In this document: one piece after another, positions 29,133-37,232 of the stretch
Position numbering within the stretch: position 1 is the stretch's first letter
How the letters are laid out: each line of letters opens with the position of its first letter
NCBI RefSeq assembly: GCF_943373825.1
Contig: NZ_CALSBP010000003.1
Span: forward strand, 310,001-374,000
DNA: 64,000 bases
Direction of reading: 5' to 3'
Origin: Aquimarina spinulae
Lineage (GTDB): Bacteria; Bacteroidota; Bacteroidia; Flavobacteriales; Flavobacteriaceae
Translations under genes and position numbers: made by a program
The notes under the pieces: model-generated
Told to the model about the DNA's origin: nothing
Database searches by the model: none
The model's input: the letters and a program-made list of their open reading frames with translations, nothing else

Positions 29133-29462
29133 ATGAACAATTTAAATGAATTTTTAGGATTTATTACCATTATTATAGCAGCAATACTTCTTGTTTTTAT
29201 AATTGCCAGATATAACTACCTCATTAAAAAAGCAATGATAGAGAAAGGAATGTACCTGGATCAAAAAACTAATAAATTTAAATACCTGGATATTGGGTGT
29301 ATTGTATTTGGATTAGGAATAGGGTTGTTGGTTTCATCTCTGTTTACTACAATGAATTTATTAGAAGACACTGCCGATTTATTAGTTTGGGGCACGATTT
29401 TAATTTTTGCTGCTGGTGGATTAGTAGTTGCTCATTTTATAAGAAAAAAACTTGAGAAATAA
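29133..29462 (+). CDS. Small membrane protein upstream of the sigma factor
   Basis: 109 aa with three hydrophobic segments (about 8-26, 52-72, 82-102) and a short polar loop. It may belong to the DUF6249-type membrane proteins often found beside ECF sigma factors, but I am not sure. Its last codons overlap the sigma factor start (TTG at 29452) by 11 bases, so translation is coupled. Confidence 0.75.
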   Translation: MNNLNEFLGFITIIIAAILLVFIIARYNYLIKKAMIEKGMYLDQKTNKFKYLDIGCIVFGLGIGLLVSSLFTTMNLLEDTADLLVWGTILIFAAGGLVVAHFIRKKLEK

Positions 29463-30024
29463 TCCTACACAACAGGATTACGAGCTAATTCGTAAGACAA
29501 ATAAAGGTGATACATCTGCTTTTAGACAACTTGTCTATATATATAAAGATGTATCACTTTCTTTGGCGTCTTCTATTATAAAAGATTCAAGTATTGCAGA
29601 GGATGTAGTGCAAGATGTATTTATTAAAGTCTATCATAAATTAGATACATTTAGCTTCAAATCTTCATTTGCCACTTGGTTGTATCGTATTGTTGTTAAT
29701 ACATGTTATAATCAATTAAAAAAACAAAAACAGAATGTACCCCTAAACGTTATTGAGGATACAGCTATTATCATTTCAGAAGAAAAGAACATATTAAGTG
29801 AAGCCGACCAAAAGAAATATATCAATCTGGCATTACAAAAATTACGTCCGGATGAGTCTTTATTATTACGACTTTTTTATCTCTGCGAGTTAAGTATTAA
29901 AGAAATAGAAGAGATTACTGGTTTTAAACCTTCAAAAATCAAAGTCGATTTACATAGAGGTAGGGAAAATGTACATTTTCAATTAAAACGATTACTAGGA
30001 AACGATTTAAAACATTTACTATGA
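29452..30024 (+). CDS. ECF-type RNA polymerase sigma factor
   Basis: 190 aa. Region 2 is RQLVYIYKDVSLSLASSII followed by DVVQDVFIKVYHKL and FATWLYRIVVNTCYN; region 4 is LRLFYLCELSIKEIEEITG plus a helix binding the -35 element. The only start that preserves region 2 is the TTG at 29452, inside the upstream gene. It overlaps the next gene by four bases (ATGA). It should direct transcription of a small regulon, likely including its own operon. Confidence 0.9.
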   Translation: MRNNPTQQDYELIRKTNKGDTSAFRQLVYIYKDVSLSLASSIIKDSSIAEDVVQDVFIKVYHKLDTFSFKSSFATWLYRIVVNTCYNQLKKQKQNVPLNVIEDTAIIISEEKNILSEADQKKYINLALQKLRPDESLLLRLFYLCELSIKEIEEITGFKPSKIKVDLHRGRENVHFQLKRLLGNDLKHLL

Positions 30025-30374
30025 AAGAAGAAGAATTTAAAAAAATCATAAGTAAGAGTACCATAGAAACCTCAGATGATTTTATAAATACACTTATGAA
30101 TACTATTGAAGTAGATCAAAAAATTAAGGCAACGTCGTTTTGGTGGTCATTTAAGCCTATTTTGATTACATGTTCAGTATTAATATTAACCATAACATTT
30201 ATTCTTTTTAAATTTTTAAACTATAGTAATATTTCTTTAAATGTACTAGCCAAAATTCCTAAAACACCAGTATTTGTTGTTGTTACATTAGTACTCTTAT
30301 TTTATACAAATTCTATTATAAGATTAAACGAATATCGCAGTACAAAAAACAGATTTGATAATGAATTTAAATAA
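30021..30374 (+). CDS. Likely anti-sigma factor (two-helix membrane protein)
   Basis: 117 aa. An N-terminal charged helix (residues 1-35, probably cytoplasmic) precedes two transmembrane helices (about 43-66 and 78-98). It overlaps the sigma factor gene by four bases. Short membrane proteins directly following ECF sigma genes are commonly their antagonists; no ZAS zinc motif is visible, so the assignment rests on position and topology. Confidence 0.65.
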   Translation: MKEEEFKKIISKSTIETSDDFINTLMNTIEVDQKIKATSFWWSFKPILITCSVLILTITFILFKFLNYSNISLNVLAKIPKTPVFVVVTLVLLFYTNSIIRLNEYRSTKNRFDNEFK

Positions 30375-30597
30375 TGTCTAATTAAGATTGGTAGCTAACG
30401 AAGAATAAATGTGCATAAAAGAAAATTATTCATTTTTGGTGTACGAATAATTACTATTTTTTATAAATAGTTACTTGTTAAAAGTATGTATATTTACCCC
30501 ATCCTACATTTTTAAAACTACATATTATACCTCAATTTAGAATATTTAGGAATCATTTTCAATATAGTTAAGTATTAAGAATAAGAAAATTGCACTA

Positions 30598-31491
30598 GTG
30601 AAAGTATTTATTTCTCTAATTTTATTGGTTTTTACCTATTCTTTTAGTTTAGGACAAACCATGATTCACGATCCGGGAGGAAATTTGTCCCAACGCTGGC
30701 AAATCAATAATGATACTATTAAACTTTTTAAAATAGTGCCTTATAAACCCGTTTATTTTTTACTGGCCAATTATACTAGCGATATAAATAATCAACCTCT
30801 AAGTGATAATCCAATAAATTCTGTAGATGAACCTTCTGATTTTACTAATACCGAATTAAAATTTCAACTTAGTTTTAAAACCAAGGCAATACGAAATATA
30901 TTAGGTAAAAAGATTGGTGGGGATTTATGGGTTGCCTATACGCAATCCTCACGCTGGCAGTTATATAGTGCACATATTTCAAGACCTTTTAGAGAAACTA
31001 ATTACGAGCCAGAATTTATGTTAACCTTTCCTACAGCTTATAAAATATGGGGATTAAATGGTGTATTTGCGGGCATTGGTATTAATCATCAAAGTAATGG
31101 GAGATCAAATCCCTTATCCAGAAGTTGGAACAGGGTTATTTTACAGGTTGGATGGGAGACACCTTCTTTAAGCATTGTCTTGAAGCCCTGGTGGCGTGTA
31201 CAAGAAACTCCCATAGAAGACAACAACCCGGGAATAGAGAATTATGTAGGACGTGTTGAACTTTTGTCTGCATTCTCAAAAGGAAGACATGATATAAGTA
31301 TAATAGCAAGGCACTCATTACGAGGAGGGAGTAGAAATCGAGGCAGTATTAGGTTGGACTATGCAATTAAAGTACTAGACCTATTACAAATTCATGCTCA
31401 GGTATTTCATGGGTACGGAGAAAGTCTTATTGATTATAACCATAAACAAACTACTGTTGGGGTAGGACTATCCCTTTTGCAATGGAGGTAA
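30598..31491 (+). CDS. pldA: Outer-membrane phospholipase A (OMPLA)
   Basis: 297 aa from GTG at 30598, which starts a clean signal peptide (cleavage near SLGQ). The barrel carries the OMPLA active site: His164 and Ser166 in NHQSNGRSN and Asn178 in SRSWNR. Ser-to-Asn spacing (12) equals that of the E. coli enzyme (Ser144 to Asn156). The protein hydrolyses phospholipids and lysophospholipids misplaced in the outer leaflet, and is normally activated by dimerisation with calcium. It stands alone. Confidence 0.93.
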   Translation: MKVFISLILLVFTYSFSLGQTMIHDPGGNLSQRWQINNDTIKLFKIVPYKPVYFLLANYTSDINNQPLSDNPINSVDEPSDFTNTELKFQLSFKTKAIRNILGKKIGGDLWVAYTQSSRWQLYSAHISRPFRETNYEPEFMLTFPTAYKIWGLNGVFAGIGINHQSNGRSNPLSRSWNRVILQVGWETPSLSIVLKPWWRVQETPIEDNNPGIENYVGRVELLSAFSKGRHDISIIARHSLRGGSRNRGSIRLDYAIKVLDLLQIHAQVFHGYGESLIDYNHKQTTVGVGLSLLQWR

Positions 31492-31699
31492 TGTTTTTTT
31501 AGAGTAGTGTATGTAATGATTTAATTACTGCAATTAATTGAAATATAAATTGTTGGATTTTTTTGATAAAAACCTCTATCTCTGGAGTATACTTATATGA
31601 AACTATAAAGTAGTTGATAGGAGCTCTTTTACTTTAAAATAATTTACTATCTTTTCATACGTTTATAGATCATCTAATATAATCAACCAAGACCTCCCT

Positions 31700-33016
31700 A
31701 TGGAAATTTTCTCTTCTTACAATGTTATTATAGGAATTTCGCTTATTATAATCTTATCCTTTATTTTTAATGGAGTTGCCAAAAAAACTAATGTTCCTGC
31801 GGTACTATTATTAATTATTCTGGGGATTATCATACAATATATTCTTAAAGCTTTTGGTGGGGATACGATTGATTTTTTCCCAATGCTCGAAGTATTAGGC
31901 ATTGTCGGATTGATTATGATCGTTCTCGAGGCAGCCTTAGAATTAGAGTTAAAAAGCGATAAACTCATGCCTATTCTCAAATCAATGGCAATTGCTTTAA
32001 TTGGATTAATTGCCTCTACATTTATAGCAGCTGTAATTTTAAAAGCATTAGTAAAAGGAATGACAATGCAATCTGCATGGTTATACGCAACACCATTATC
32101 GATATTATCCAGTGCAATTATTATACCCAGCGTATCATCACTACCCATTGCAAAAAAAGAATTTCATATCTATGAAAGTACATTTTCTGATATTCTGGGA
32201 ATTATGTTGTTTTATTTCCTTACCGGAAGATTAAACCCGGCAGAAGATTCGGGAGTAGGTGGTTTTTTCCTTAACCTAATACTTACGATTGTAATTTCAT
32301 TAGTAGCTAGTTATGCTATTATTCTAATATTTCAGAAAATTAAAAGTCAGGTAAAGTTGTTTTTACTTATTGCTGTACTATTGCTATTGTATGCTTTAGG
32401 GAAAAAAATGCATTTATCATCATTAATAATTATTTTGATCTTTGGATTAGTAATTGCCAATATGAAATTATTTTTTCAAGGAAAACTTAGAGGATATCTT
32501 CATCTCGAAAAAGCAAAATCTATCTATCATGAGTTGCACGTGATTACTGCCGAAACAGCCTTTGTAGTACGTACATTATTCTTTGTGATTTTTGGGATAA
32601 CCATTGTACTTTCTTCTTTATTAAGTCTAAAAGTTACACTAATTAGTCTTTTGATATTAATCTCTATTTATGTTATACGATATGGGTTGCTACGCCTTTT
32701 TATGGGAAAAGATATTTCACCTCAATTGTTTATAGCACCAAGAGGATTGATCACAGTACTCTTATTTTATGCTATTCCTGCAGAAGCTATGATTGAAGGA
32801 TTCGAACCAGGAATATTGTTATTTGTTATTATAGGTACTAGTTTGATTATGACAGGAGGGATGATAAGAGATAAAAAAATGAATCCAACTCAAGAATTGG
32901 AAACAGCAGACCCCAATGAAAGTATAGAAGAAACCGAATACTTTATTAATAACACAACAGATCTAAGTGAAATTGATGATGCTTTACCATCATCTGATGA
33001 ACATGAAACCGAATAA
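31700..33016 (+). CDS. CPA1-family cation:proton antiporter
   Basis: 438 aa with about 12 hydrophobic segments to residue ~395, then an acidic polar tail (ELETADPNESIEETEY). The first helices and the LLIILGIIIQ region match sodium/proton antiporters of the NhaP/KefB-like type. No C-terminal nucleotide-binding (TrkA-N) domain is present. The last base of its stop overlaps the WYL regulator start, so the two are translationally coupled. Ion specificity cannot be read from the sequence. Confidence 0.85.
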   Translation: MEIFSSYNVIIGISLIIILSFIFNGVAKKTNVPAVLLLIILGIIIQYILKAFGGDTIDFFPMLEVLGIVGLIMIVLEAALELELKSDKLMPILKSMAIALIGLIASTFIAAVILKALVKGMTMQSAWLYATPLSILSSAIIIPSVSSLPIAKKEFHIYESTFSDILGIMLFYFLTGRLNPAEDSGVGGFFLNLILTIVISLVASYAIILIFQKIKSQVKLFLLIAVLLLLYALGKKMHLSSLIIILIFGLVIANMKLFFQGKLRGYLHLEKAKSIYHELHVITAETAFVVRTLFFVIFGITIVLSSLLSLKVTLISLLILISIYVIRYGLLRLFMGKDISPQLFIAPRGLITVLLFYAIPAEAMIEGFEPGILLFVIIGTSLIMTGGMIRDKKMNPTQELETADPNESIEETEYFINNTTDLSEIDDALPSSDEHETE

Positions 33017-33732
33017 TGAAACGTTTACATCGATTAACAGCCATATTAGTAAAATTACAATCCAAAAAAGTGGTTCAGGCAGCAGAACTCGCGAATAAGT
33101 TTGAGGTGAGTTTACGTACCATATATAGAGATATGCAGGCTCTTACTGATGCCGGAGTTCCAATCGGAGCCGAAGCAGGTACAGGATACTATCTGGTAGA
33201 TGGATATTCTTTACCACCCGTTATGTTTACAGAAAAGGAGGCAAATGCGTTACTTACTGCTTCTAAGATCATAAAAACTAACAATGACCAATCCCTGATT
33301 AATGAATATCAGGAAGCTATAGATAAGGTAATTGCAGTACTTAAAACTACACAAAAAGAAAAACTCAAAATTCTCGAAGAACGCGTTTTTACATATAACA
33401 GGACTGCAATTCACACAAGTACTTCTTTATCCGTTATTCAACAAGCAATTACAGACTTTAGAGTGCTCGAAATCCAATATACCAAAGCATCTGGAGAGTA
33501 TAGTAAAAGAGTGATCGAACCACTTGGAGTATATTTTACTAACAATACCTGGATCATGATTGCACATTGTAGATTAAGAAAAGATTATCGTGAATTTAGA
33601 ACAGATCGTATTCTTAATCTTATTGAAACTCAAGAGCTTTTTTCTCCAAAACATTTTAGCCTCGAGGATTATTATAAAAAAAGAGCCGAAGAGTGTAATT
33701 TTTCAACTTTTCCAAAAGAAAAATACTACTGA
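33016..33732 (+). CDS. YafY-type HTH/WYL transcriptional regulator
   Basis: 238 aa. N-terminal winged HTH (residues ~1-60: LTAILVKLQSKKVVQAAELA, then SLRTIYRDMQAL), then a WYL ligand-sensing domain (~135-220), with YREFRTDRI near its end. WYL regulators often respond to nucleic-acid or metabolic ligands. The gene begins in the antiporter stop (TAATG overlap), and its own stop codon TGA lies inside an inverted repeat that could be its operator. Confidence 0.92.
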   Translation: MKRLHRLTAILVKLQSKKVVQAAELANKFEVSLRTIYRDMQALTDAGVPIGAEAGTGYYLVDGYSLPPVMFTEKEANALLTASKIIKTNNDQSLINEYQEAIDKVIAVLKTTQKEKLKILEERVFTYNRTAIHTSTSLSVIQQAITDFRVLEIQYTKASGEYSKRVIEPLGVYFTNNTWIMIAHCRLRKDYREFRTDRILNLIETQELFSPKHFSLEDYYKKRAEECNFSTFPKEKYY

Positions 33733-33754
33733 CATAGGGTTGTCACAGGTGTGA
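33730..33754. promoter_or_regulatory. Overlapping inverted repeats, candidate WYL operator
   Basis: TGACA-N6-TGTCA (33730-33745) and TCACAGGTGTGA (33743-33754) are two perfect dyads sharing three bases. They sit between the WYL regulator and the small lipoprotein gene, ten bases before its ATG; TAGTTTTG, a -7-like box, follows at 33757. Repressor binding here would block the downstream gene. The regulator's identity as binder is inference. Confidence 0.4.
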
Positions 33755-33764
33755 TTTAGTTTTG

Positions 33765-34172
33765 ATGAAAATCATAAATCATAAACAATTAATCCTGATC
33801 ATTATGATAAGCCTATTGTTTAATTGTGCAACAAAACCAAATCAAAACCCTGTATTAATGAAAACTAGAAGTAAAGTAGTAGAAGTTGTATTGTTTGAAG
33901 TCAATCCCGGATACTCACAGAAAGAAGCTGAAAGAGCATTAGCTTCTTTAAATGATGTATTAAAATTATATTACGGATTTATAGAAAGAACCACAGCAAA
34001 AAATGGAGATGGGAAATACATCGATATTGTATATTGGAGCGATATGAAATCTGCCAAAGATGCCGCTACAGGTATTATGAAAAACGATATAGCAACTTCT
34101 GCTTTTAGTATCATTAAACAAGAATCCGTTCAAATGCATCACTTTGATACATTTAATCACTTTGAAGAATAA
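33765..34172 (+). CDS. Small lipoprotein with dimeric alpha/beta barrel-like (ABM-like) domain
   Basis: 135 aa from ATG at 33765; an in-frame TTG three bases upstream is less likely. A lipoprotein signal ends at LLFNC (Cys near 21). The body VVEVVLFEVNPGYSQKEAER plus later IDIVYWSDMKSAKDAA resembles ABM-like dimeric barrels (Trp-Ser pair after a beta strand), as in small monooxygenases or EthD-like proteins. Being downstream of the WYL regulator and its dyads, it is the best candidate target. Function is unproved. Confidence 0.68.
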   Translation: MKIINHKQLILIIMISLLFNCATKPNQNPVLMKTRSKVVEVVLFEVNPGYSQKEAERALASLNDVLKLYYGFIERTTAKNGDGKYIDIVYWSDMKSAKDAATGIMKNDIATSAFSIIKQESVQMHHFDTFNHFEE

Positions 34173-34252
34173 TATCAAAAATCGATCATGCCAATATTTA
34201 TTTTGGATATGATTCTTTTTAGCAAGATTTTCTAAATCAAAGATTAAAACGG

Positions 34253-34298
34253 TTTAAACAATAAGGCATTATAAATTTATAATGCCTTATTGTTTAAA
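34253..34298. terminator. 46-base perfect palindrome (likely terminator)
   Basis: TTTAAACAATAAGGCATTAT on the left arm is the exact complement of the right arm, with no unpaired loop in the DNA sense and flanking A/T. It lies 81 bases after the stop of the small lipoprotein gene. The left-arm 15-mer CAATAAGGCATTATA occurs again at 44319-44333 without its partner arm. Confidence 0.6.
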
Positions 34299-34816
34299 TA
34301 AAATTATTACCTAAAAACAAATAAAAGCAGAATAAAATTCTTTTATTGATTAAATAAGTGGATTTAATACCTGATCATGGAGGTTTGTTAGAGCTTCATG
34401 TTTTCATAAAATATTATAAACAAGTGTTTTATACAAATACAATGATATGCTTTGTTTGCTTGTTTTTTAGATATTGGTCGTTGGTTTTAGTAGTATAAGG
34501 TATTATTATATTATGACTTCTTCTCTCATCAAAAAGTAAGTAAAATGCTGTTTTACCTGAAAAAATAACATTCCAATTTATAAATAAAATAGAAAAAGAC
34601 TGAAAAGTGTTTATGTGATCATAAGAGATTATATAGAATTGCACACATGTCTTATGGCATATATTTAAGTATCTTAAGGGAAGTGTTTGCGATTTTTTAT
34701 GACAACTTATTGTATTGTTTTTTTATGTTTCTAAGGAATAATAATGATGATAATAAAGGTTATAATAATGTATAAGAAAATGAATGTATATATGTTTTTT
34801 ATTTATAATTAATTTA

Positions 34817-34828
34817 GAATATTTTTCT
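34817..34828 (+). repeat. Direct repeat GAATATTTTTCT, copy 1
   Basis: The 12-mer recurs at 34848-34859, 31 bases downstream (about three helical turns). This copy ends ten bases before the -33 box. Confidence 0.55.
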
Positions 34829-34838
34829 AGATAGATAA

Positions 34839-34869
34839 TTTGTATTGGAATATTTTTCTTTTAGGTTTG
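34839..34869 (+). promoter_or_regulatory. Bacteroidota promoter TTTG-N19-TAnnTTTG before the monooxygenase gene
   Basis: TTTG at 34839-34842, a 19-base spacer, TAGGTTTG at 34862-34869. This equals the -33/-7 consensus known for Flavobacterium and Bacteroides. A start about seven bases downstream would give a leader near 20 bases to the ATG at 34896. A second copy of the 12-base direct repeat lies inside the spacer. Confidence 0.65.
34848..34859 (+). repeat. Direct repeat GAATATTTTTCT, copy 2
   Basis: Inside the spacer of the promoter at 34839-34869; occupancy here would interfere with RNA polymerase binding. Confidence 0.55.
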
Positions 34870-34895
34870 CTTTGTAAATAGCTAAAAGAAAAAAA

Positions 34896-36032
34896 ATGAA
34901 TACATATAGAGATGCAAACCAGATTTTAGATTCAATAATAATAGGGGCGGGGCAAAGTGGATTAGCAGCTGCATATTATCTTAAGCAATTAAACAGAAAT
35001 TTTGTTGTAATAGATAGCAATTCTGAAATAGGAGAATCTTGGTTAAAAAGATGGTCATCATTAAAACTATTTACACCTTCTCAATATAATAATTTACCTG
35101 GGTATGATTTTCCTTCGCCAAAGGGGCATTATCCAAATAAATATGAAGTAGCCGAGTATCTAAAGATGTATGCAAAAAAATTAGAGTTGACCGTGTTGTT
35201 CAATAGAACGGCTTCAGCTATTAAAAAAGAAAAAGATGTTTTTGAGATATTTTGCCAGGACGAAATATTTTATGCACAAGAGGTAATTGTAGCAAGTGGA
35301 CCATTTCATATCCCATTTGTGCCAGGTTTTTCTAAAAATGTCTCTAATGATGTTATTCAAATACATAGTAAACAATATTTGAATCCGGATCAGTTAAAAG
35401 AAGGAAATGTATGTGTGGTGGGCTCAGGAGATAGCGGTGTTCAAATCACTAAGGAAATTGCTGAAACAAACCGCAAAGTATATCTGTCATGTGCAGAAAA
35501 TACTTTTACGATATTTCCTCAAGAATTTTTAGGTAAAACACTATGGTGGTGGTTGAAGATATCGGGATTACTTTCTATAAGAACAGGTTCATTTCTGGGG
35601 AAATATATTCAAAATAGACAACAACCAATTATTGGTACAGATGTAAAAGCATTACTCAATAAGTCCAATGTTTTCAAAGTTGGTTTGACTACAAATTATA
35701 AAGATAACAAACTTCATTTTCAGGACACTTCTGCAGAAGTATCTAATATAGTATGGGCAACGGGGTATAAACCAGATTTTGGTATGCTGAAATTTCCAAA
35801 CATTTTGAATGTCAATGGATATCCAAAAAACAAAAGAGGAGTTTCAGAGATTTACGGCCTTTATTTTATAGGGTTGCCCTGGATGCAGACAAGAGGTTCT
35901 GCGACTCTTGGGGGTGTGAAAAAAGATGCTAAATACCTCTTTGAGTATCTGAAAAAACAAAATTTAAAACCTATAAAATCTACAGTGTCAGTTGATAAAA
36001 AGAAAGAAGAAGTATTAGAAGTTGTGAATTAA
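34896..36032 (+). CDS. FAD/NAD(P)-dependent flavin monooxygenase (CzcO-like)
   Basis: 378 aa. An FAD-binding Rossmann motif GAGQSG (17-22) and a second NAD(P)-binding motif GSGDSG (near 173) flank an oxygenase-type body with WLKRWSSLKLFTP. ATGYKP near 290 is the usual segment of this family. No membrane segment. The family oxidises small thiol, amine or ketone substrates with NADPH and oxygen; the CzcO name reflects homology, not a metal role. It has its own promoter and appears to be monocistronic. Confidence 0.88.
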   Translation: MNTYRDANQILDSIIIGAGQSGLAAAYYLKQLNRNFVVIDSNSEIGESWLKRWSSLKLFTPSQYNNLPGYDFPSPKGHYPNKYEVAEYLKMYAKKLELTVLFNRTASAIKKEKDVFEIFCQDEIFYAQEVIVASGPFHIPFVPGFSKNVSNDVIQIHSKQYLNPDQLKEGNVCVVGSGDSGVQITKEIAETNRKVYLSCAENTFTIFPQEFLGKTLWWWLKISGLLSIRTGSFLGKYIQNRQQPIIGTDVKALLNKSNVFKVGLTTNYKDNKLHFQDTSAEVSNIVWATGYKPDFGMLKFPNILNVNGYPKNKRGVSEIYGLYFIGLPWMQTRGSATLGGVKKDAKYLFEYLKKQNLKPIKSTVSVDKKKEEVLEVVN

Positions 36033-36154
36033 AGTGAAGAAAACTCATATATCCCTTCTATGCATAAAGGAAAATCTATTAAGGAAAATCGTATGTGTTC
36101 TGTTTTTCTTTTTTTATTAATTTTGATAACACTTATCGTTTGATACTTATATAG

Positions 36155-36955
36155 ATGATCCCAGAACATATTCTTAATAGAAAAGGAGCCAGAAGTTTTA
36201 AAGACCTTGATGATGAAGTTATATCTTATTTAAATAAAGGATTGATCCAAACAGCAAATCTTATGGAGTGGCTTACCGTAGACCAGTTGGCACTCTTAAA
36301 AAAAATTCTTAATGATATAAAAAAGCCAGATTGGTATGATAATTTTTATGAAGCGGTATCTGCCCAAAAAAAACCTTCTGCTAATGCTAATACCAAAGTT
36401 ATAGGAACGACGTTTCTAGAACTAACCAATGATCAAAGTATTATTGATTACCTTTCTAATCATATTTCTGATGTTCCCAGATGTTGGGCTGCCTATTGGG
36501 TAGGTCTTAGAGAAAGTAAAATTGATAAAAAACTCGAAACCATTGCTCCTTATGCAGCAGATGTACACTTTGGAGTTAGAGAAGTAGCTATATTTTCCTG
36601 TAAAGAAGGAATTATAGAACATCTTGATATGGCTATTGATGTTTTATCAGAATGGACTTCTAGTACTGATGAAAATATTAGACGATATGCAGTAGAAGCT
36701 ACACGTCCTATTGGAGTGTGGACTAAAAAAATAGACGAACTTAAAGAACACCCAGAAAAAGGAATCTCACTATTAGATCCTCTTAAATCTGATCCTTCTA
36801 AATACGTTAGAGATTCTGTGGGTAATTGGCTCAATGACGCCAGTAAATCTAAGCCAGAATGGGTTAAAAATGTATGTTCAAGGTGGGAAAAAGAATCTAC
36901 TACCAAAGAAACAAGGTATATTCTAAAAAAAGCATTACGAACTATTAATAAGTAA
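36155..36955 (+). CDS. HEAT-repeat DNA-alkylation-repair-like protein (AlkC/AlkD type)
   Basis: 266 aa, all alpha-helical HEAT-like repeats with no membrane segment. Motifs typical of the AlkC/AlkD-like group are seen: NIRRYAVEATRPIGVW and DPSKYVRDSVGNWLNDASK, then CSRWEKE and TRYILKKALRTIN. These proteins remove alkylated bases, although several family members have other roles. Catalytic residues cannot be assigned with confidence here. It stands alone with 122 bases upstream and 277 downstream. Confidence 0.78.
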   Translation: MIPEHILNRKGARSFKDLDDEVISYLNKGLIQTANLMEWLTVDQLALLKKILNDIKKPDWYDNFYEAVSAQKKPSANANTKVIGTTFLELTNDQSIIDYLSNHISDVPRCWAAYWVGLRESKIDKKLETIAPYAADVHFGVREVAIFSCKEGIIEHLDMAIDVLSEWTSSTDENIRRYAVEATRPIGVWTKKIDELKEHPEKGISLLDPLKSDPSKYVRDSVGNWLNDASKSKPEWVKNVCSRWEKESTTKETRYILKKALRTINK

Positions 36956-37232
36956 AGTTCTTTATTGCGACAAAATAGCTGTTTTTTACTTTTTTACAGA
37001 ACCTGATTTTGAATATATCAATAGTTAGAAAATGATATAATCTAACCCGTTCTATTGCGAATTCTTCATCGAATGTTGATAATGAAATTTTTTGGTTATT
37101 TTTTTATTAAATAATCATTAACACTGCTTGTTTTTGAGATAACTTCAACCGGTATCTATTGGGTTTTTCATAGTTTTAAATGATTTTTAAATCAATAAAA
37201 ACAGATTAAAAAAAAATAGGTTCGTTTTATTC

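Larger units (their letters stand above)
34173..34895. other. 723-bp intergenic region: hairpin, A+T-rich spacer and promoter
   Basis: Contains a 46-base perfect palindrome (34253-34298), then about 500 bases of A+T-rich sequence in which I see nothing gene-like (a 71-codon minus frame at 34429-34644 has no recognisable features), then two direct repeats and a promoter just before the monooxygenase gene. Confidence 0.6.

Noticed and set aside
34429..34644. 71-codon minus-strand frame in the 723-bp gap
   Set aside because: No domain, no promoter, A+T-driven composition; likely non-coding.
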